A stretch of 10,351 nucleotides of DNA from Ignavibacteria bacterium (GTDB lineage Bacteria > Bacteroidota > Ignavibacteria > Ignavibacteriales > Melioribacteraceae): positions 1 through 10,351 of the forward strand of contig QILJ01000519.1 in NCBI GenBank assembly GCA_003233295.1, in the 5' to 3' direction. Of this stretch, positions 7,610-10,351 are shown piece after piece. Made by a program: the position numbers and the translations under genes. How positions within the stretch are numbered: the first letter of the stretch is position 1; each line of letters opens with the position of its first letter. The notes under the pieces are model-generated. The model was not told the origin of the DNA and made no database searches. It saw only the letters and a list, made by a program, of their open reading frames with translations.

Positions 7610-7682
7610 TAGCGCGTACGGGATTCGAACCCGTGTTACCGGCGTGAGAGGCCAGCGTCCTAAACCACTAGACGAACGCGCC
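7610..7682 (-). tRNA. tRNA-Glu, anticodon CUC
   Basis: The minus strand folds as a full cloverleaf. The acceptor is GGCGCGT paired with ACGCGCT (including a G1-U72 wobble), with discriminator A at 7610. The D arm is GTC/GAC around TAGTGGTTTAG. The anticodon stem is CTGGC/GCCGG with loop CTCTCAC, giving anticodon CUC at 7648-7646. The T arm is ACGGG/CCCGT with loop TTCGAAT. The CCA end is not encoded. CUC reads only GAG, so a separate tRNA-Glu(UUC) must exist elsewhere to read GAA. The gene is complete and ends just before a strong terminator. Confidence 0.96.
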
Positions 7683-7694
7683 ATTTAGGATATG

Positions 7695-7724
7695 CAAACT
7701 AAGAAAAATCACTTCAAAGTTCAA
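7695..7724 (-). promoter_or_regulatory. Candidate tRNA-Glu promoter, Bacteroidota-like
   Basis: On the minus strand TTG (7724-7722) is followed after 19 nt by TTAGTTTG (7702-7695), one base off the Bacteroidota -7 consensus TAnnTTTG. It would start transcription a few bases before the tRNA 5' end at 7682. Read as a sigma-70 promoter the same stretch gives TTGAAC, 17 nt, then TAGTTT, a weak match. Its spacer contains one arm of an inverted repeat (7713-7721). Confidence 0.35.
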
Positions 7725-7742
7725 TCTTGTACTACTCTTACA

Positions 7743-7880
7743 GTGATTCAGAGTCTAACTTATTGTAAAACAGATTAGTAATCTGTTCTACAATAATTTT
7801 CACAAATATAACTTTGAAAACATCTTCTATTACACTAATTATAGTGTTGTTTTTACTATCTTATTTTCATCCTGAATCAC
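7743..7880 (-). other. Inverted-repeat-bounded element, possible structured RNA or small repeat remnant
   Basis: This stretch fills most of the gap between the histidine kinase stop (7884-7882) and the tRNA. Its ends are perfect 9-nt inverted repeats: GTGATTCAG at 7743-7751 and CTGAATCAC at 7872-7880. Inside are a 6-bp hairpin with a 4-nt loop (ACACTA 7832-7837, TAGTGT 7842-7847) and a 37-nt near-perfect palindrome (7760-7796). Transcribed from the kinase gene, it would fold as a closed multi-branch domain starting one base after the stop codon. No U-tract follows any of the stems on the minus strand, so this is not a standard terminator. No open frame or clear target-site duplication is visible. 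Its function is unknown. Confidence 0.45.
7760..7796. repeat. 37-nt palindrome, 17 of 18 pairs matched
   Basis: The outer arms TTATTGTA and TACAATAA pair perfectly. The inner arms AACAGATTA and TAATCTGTT pair perfectly around a single central G at 7778. The one mismatch is A7768 against C7788. It is AT-rich, not followed by a T-run on the minus strand, and lies between the kinase and the tRNA promoter. It could be an RNA stem or a DNA binding site. Confidence 0.85.
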
Positions 7881-7881
7881 A

Positions 7882-9576
7882 TTATTCTTGAGCTATTATC
7901 CCTTTAGTGCCGATAGTAAAAAAGATACGTGTGCCTTCTCCAAGTCTACTTTCAGCTTTGATAGTTCCACCATGTTTTTCAACAAATTCTTTACATAATA
8001 TCAATCCAAGACCAGTACCTTTTTCATTATGAGTTCCAGTTCCGGAGTGCTGAAAGTTATCATCAAATAGTCTATTCACATCTATAGAACTCATACCCAT
8101 TCCGTTATCTATAACAGATACTTCCATCGTTCCATTAGTAACTTCCGTTGCAACTGATATTCTTCCGTTTTCTCCGGTAAATTTAATGGCATTTGAAATG
8201 AGGTTTCTTAAAACTGTACTTAACATATTAACATCGGCATAAATCATTTCAGTTAACTTTACATTATTAACCAAAGTAATATTTTTTGCTTTCGCATTTT
8301 CGCTACTTAAGTGGAATATATCTTCAACAATCGGATAAAGATTAAATTCAACAGGATTAAAAGTTACCCTATCCGTCTGAACCCTTGTCCAGCTTAATAA
8401 GTTTTCCAGCAATCCATGTGCCTTACTAGCAACCGTATTAATATCTGAAGCGAACTTGCCAATAGTAGCCCTATCCAACTCTTTATATTCTCTAGTCAAT
8501 ATTTCCGAATAGCCGAGTAGTGCAGTAAATGGTGTCATCAAATCATGAGCGACAATTGAGAAGAATTTATCTTTATTATTATTTAATTTTTCTAACTCAC
8601 GATTATATTTTTTTATCTTTTCCTCAGCCTCTTTCCTATTAGTGATATCATAAATACTTCCTTCAATAAACAGTTCTTCACCTTTATGGTTTTTTCTGAT
8701 TTTTGAATTTATCATTACATCAACAATATTGCCTTCAAAGTTACGGAACTTTGTTTCGTAATCAATAACCAAACCGCTATTTTTAATTAGTATCTCGAAA
8801 TCTTCGAACAAACTTGAGCTTTTAAAAAGTTCCTTCAAAGTTGTCGTCTGATACATTTCTTCTTTTGTCGGGAATTTCAAAAGCTGAACAAACGATGAAT
8901 TTGCTCCTTTGAAATGATAGTCCATATCAACTTTGAATATCCCTTCTGTAGCATATTCAAGATATTCCTGTGCTTCAGTTGTTTGATTAACTAACCTCTG
9001 ACGCAGCTTATAATTAACCGTAGTAGCTATAATACTCATTATAGAAATGAATAGAACGAAAACAAATGTCGTATAAAAATTTGGCAGAAAGTATATACTG
9101 GAATCGTTCAGTAATATTGAAATAGCAAACAGGACATTATAATAGATTGCTAAGATGATCTGGTTTCTTATATCCCAGCTAAGAAACAGCGCCGCAGTAA
9201 AAATAATAAGCGCTAGAAGTTGAGAGTTTACAAATATACTTTTAGGCACCAATAATATAATAGAAGCAAATGAACCTATGATAGTTAACAGCAGAAGATG
9301 AATAAGAAATACAGGATACTTTCTTCCGATACTCGTATAAGTCAAAGCTAATACACAGAAACCGATAATGGTTGCAATTACTCTGCCGAAATAAATATCA
9401 AGTGTAAAATCAGCAAAATATTTGATCTCAAAAATTAAAGAGAAAATTCCAACAACTATTACAAGCGAAGCAATCACTTGCAGAGGTGTAATCAATAAAT
9501 TTCTATTTTCATCATCAAAGAAATTTACCGATTCCGAAAACCCAACACTTCTAAATTTTTTTTCAATTATTTTCAG
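7882..9576 (-). CDS. Orphan membrane sensor histidine kinase with a PAS domain
   Basis: From the CTG at 9576 the product is 564 residues. After a cytoplasmic start of about 30 residues come roughly six transmembrane helices (about 32-187), then a PAS domain (about 200-313, ending IYDITNRKEAEEK), a short coiled-coil linker, HisKA and HATPase_c. The phosphorylated residue is His344 in the H-box AHDLMTPF. The N-box is NLISNAIKFT (about 458-467), the G1 box DNGMGM (490-495) and the G2 box GTGLGL (520-525). All ATP-binding motifs look intact, so an active kinase is likely. The signal is unknown because the membrane region resembles no sensor domain I recognise. No response regulator is in the window. 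An internal TTG at 9495 would give 537 residues but lacks a Shine-Dalgarno and cuts off a protein-like segment (FFDDENRNLL) just before the first helix. Confidence 0.88.
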   Translation of the reverse strand: MKIIEKKFRSVGFSESVNFFDDENRNLLITPLQVIASLVIVVGIFSLIFEIKYFADFTLDIYFGRVIATIIGFCVLALTYTSIGRKYPVFLIHLLLLTIIGSFASIILLVPKSIFVNSQLLALIIFTAALFLSWDIRNQIILAIYYNVLFAISILLNDSSIYFLPNFYTTFVFVLFISIMSIIATTVNYKLRQRLVNQTTEAQEYLEYATEGIFKVDMDYHFKGANSSFVQLLKFPTKEEMYQTTTLKELFKSSSLFEDFEILIKNSGLVIDYETKFRNFEGNIVDVMINSKIRKNHKGEELFIEGSIYDITNRKEAEEKIKKYNRELEKLNNNKDKFFSIVAHDLMTPFTALLGYSEILTREYKELDRATIGKFASDINTVASKAHGLLENLLSWTRVQTDRVTFNPVEFNLYPIVEDIFHLSSENAKAKNITLVNNVKLTEMIYADVNMLSTVLRNLISNAIKFTGENGRISVATEVTNGTMEVSVIDNGMGMSSIDVNRLFDDNFQHSGTGTHNEKGTGLGLILCKEFVEKHGGTIKAESRLGEGTRIFFTIGTKGIIAQE

Positions 9577-9588
9577 TTACATTACCTC
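9574..9588 (-). promoter_or_regulatory. Ribosome binding site supporting a CTG start for the kinase, with an ATG-TAA start-stop inside
   Basis: GAGG (9588-9585) lies 8 nt before CTG (9576-9574), a normal spacing. The only nearby ATG (9582-9580) is 2 nt from GAGG and is followed at once by TAA (9579-9577), in frame with the kinase. The kinase frame is therefore closed upstream of the CTG, and no ATG or GTG is available in the next 27 codons. Confidence 0.5.
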
Positions 9589-9638
9589 GTTCTTAATGAA
9601 AACTTATATTTAATAAAGTTATAAATATATTACAATAC

Positions 9639-9657
9639 AAAAATAAGAATTTTTCTT
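9639..9657 (-). terminator. Weak candidate terminator after the M23 peptidase gene
   Basis: On the minus strand, 7 nt after the stop, AAGAA and TTCTT form a 5-bp A/T-rich stem with an AAA loop, followed by A and then five T. The position is right, but the stem is too weak to be confident. The space between it and the kinase start (9577-9638) must hold the kinase promoter if the genes are separate units; no clear promoter is seen there. Confidence 0.3.
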
Positions 9658-9664
9658 CTCTTTT

Positions 9665-10351
9665 TTATTGATTAGCTGTAACTTGAGTCATCCCTGTAGA
9701 AACATTGCTTATCTGCATTGAATCAATAATAGATTTTAAAGAATCCATGTATGTTAAATATCGATCTATATTATTTTTTGAGACAGGATGGGATGAAGGA
9801 AATTTTTGTTTTCTATGATTAATTTGTGCTCCATTCTTCCAGAACCTAAAGCAAACATGGGGTCCAGTGGCTAAGCCGGTACTGCCGACATATCCAATCA
9901 CTTGTTTCTGTTTAACTTTTACACCTGGTCTAATTCCTTTCGCTATTTTTGACATATGCAAATACTGTGTTGTATAAGTACTATTATGTCTAATCTTAAC
10001 ATAGTTGCCATTATTCCTTTTATATCTCGCTTCTGTCACTACACCATCTCCAACAGAATAGATTGGCGTACCGGTAGGCGCTGCATAATCTGTTCCCAAG
10101 TGTGCTTTATATCTATGAAGAACAGGATGATATCTCCGTCTCGTAAATCCTGAAGAAACTCTACTGAATTTAAGAGGAGATTTTAAGAATGTTTTCTGCA
10201 GACTTTTACCTTCTTCATCAAAATATTCATCTTTGCCATCTTGTTCAAGATAGAATGCGTAGTAATCATCTCCTCTATGCTGAAAATAAGCTGATATGAT
10301 TTTACCAATTCCGATAAATTTTCCGTCAACATATTCTTCTTCGAAGATAAC
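9665..10351 (-). CDS. M23-family (LytM-type) zinc peptidase, C-terminal 228 residues; start lies outside the window
   Basis: The frame is open from the window edge at 10351 to the TAA at 9667-9665. An internal TTG at 10099 falls inside the metal-binding motif and is not the start. The visible part has a lead-in (KSPLKFSRVSSGFTRRRYHPVLHRYKAH) typical of M23 peptidases in this phylum. Then come His84 and Asp88 of the HxxxD zinc motif (HLGTDYAAPTGTPI), His132 (YLHMSKI), and His165 in GPHVCFRFW. The second His of the usual HxH motif is Cys167 here. A tail of about 50 residues follows, with Ser/Thr-rich sequence and no recognised domain. The family cleaves peptidoglycan cross-links in the envelope. 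The signal peptide and N-terminal domain are missing from the window, so location is inferred. Confidence 0.88.
   Translation of the reverse strand, partial: VIFEEEYVDGKFIGIGKIISAYFQHRGDDYYAFYLEQDGKDEYFDEEGKSLQKTFLKSPLKFSRVSSGFTRRRYHPVLHRYKAHLGTDYAAPTGTPIYSVGDGVVTEARYKRNNGNYVKIRHNSTYTTQYLHMSKIAKGIRPGVKVKQKQVIGYVGSTGLATGPHVCFRFWKNGAQINHRKQKFPSSHPVSKNNIDRYLTYMDSLKSIIDSMQISNVSTGMTQVTANQ

Noticed and set aside
7610..7682. tRNA-Glu as an integration site with an attachment repeat
   Set aside because: No second copy of the tRNA 3' end and no integrase or phage-like gene is visible in the window.
7832..7852. ACACTA/TAGTGT hairpin as a terminator
   Set aside because: The T-run follows only on the plus strand, where no gene ends. 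On the minus strand no U-tract follows the stem.
9665..10099. M23 gene starting at the TTG at 10099
   Set aside because: The preceding codon is the zinc-binding His of HLGTD, and the frame continues to the window edge with typical family sequence.
9422..10153. Plus-strand frames at 9422-9613 and 9956-10153
   Set aside because: The first lies opposite the kinase N-terminus and its leader, the second opposite the M23 metal-binding region. Neither has supporting features.
1..10351. A CRISPR array, insertion sequence or defence system
   Set aside because: No regularly spaced repeats, transposase, nuclease-helicase or toxin-antitoxin-like frame was found on either strand.

Overview
The window is AT-rich and every supported gene lies on the minus strand. 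Adjacent porU and porV genes of the type IX secretion system (T9SS), a PorU with a C-terminal T9SS sorting domain, and a tRNA-Glu resembling Bacteroidota ones point to the Bacteroidota/Chlorobiota/Ignavibacteriota group. Several genes carry clear Shine-Dalgarno sites (GGAGG, GGAG, GAGG), which are uncommon in class Bacteroidia. An Ignavibacteria-like organism is therefore my best guess. This is inference; no phylogenetic marker is available.

Right to left, in the direction of transcription, the layout is as follows. (1) 10351-9665: the C-terminal 228 residues of an M23 zinc peptidase, probably a secreted cell-wall hydrolase. (2) 9576-7882: an orphan six-TM, PAS-containing sensor histidine kinase that appears to start at CTG. 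(3) 7881-7683: a gap of about 200 nt with an unusually good palindrome and further inverted repeats, forming a possible structured RNA or small mobile-repeat remnant. (4) 7682-7610: tRNA-Glu(CUC), followed at once by a textbook intrinsic terminator. (5) 7569-6032: a compact run of a thioredoxin-fold [2Fe-2S] ferredoxin, endonuclease III (nth) and an HD-domain phosphohydrolase. Its first ATG lies only 10 nt beyond the terminator U-tract. (6) 6031-5714: a 318-nt AT-rich gap with a candidate porU promoter and dyad. (7) 5713-1: a tight three-gene unit of porU (C25-family sortase), porV (outer-membrane barrel/shuttle) and the N-terminal part of a secreted M6-like protein.

Functionally, PorU and PorV work together on the cell surface. 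PorV carries T9SS cargo from the translocon to PorU, which removes the C-terminal sorting domain and attaches the product to the surface. The third gene starts 2 nt after porV and encodes a signal-peptide-bearing protein, so it is a plausible T9SS client made alongside its own sorting machinery. The ferredoxin, nth and HD genes form a separate housekeeping unit. No CRISPR array, insertion sequence, phage gene or obvious defence locus is visible. The least explained parts are the 7743-7880 element, the terminator against the ferredoxin start, the CTG start of the kinase, and a hairpin that hides the ribosome binding site after porV.
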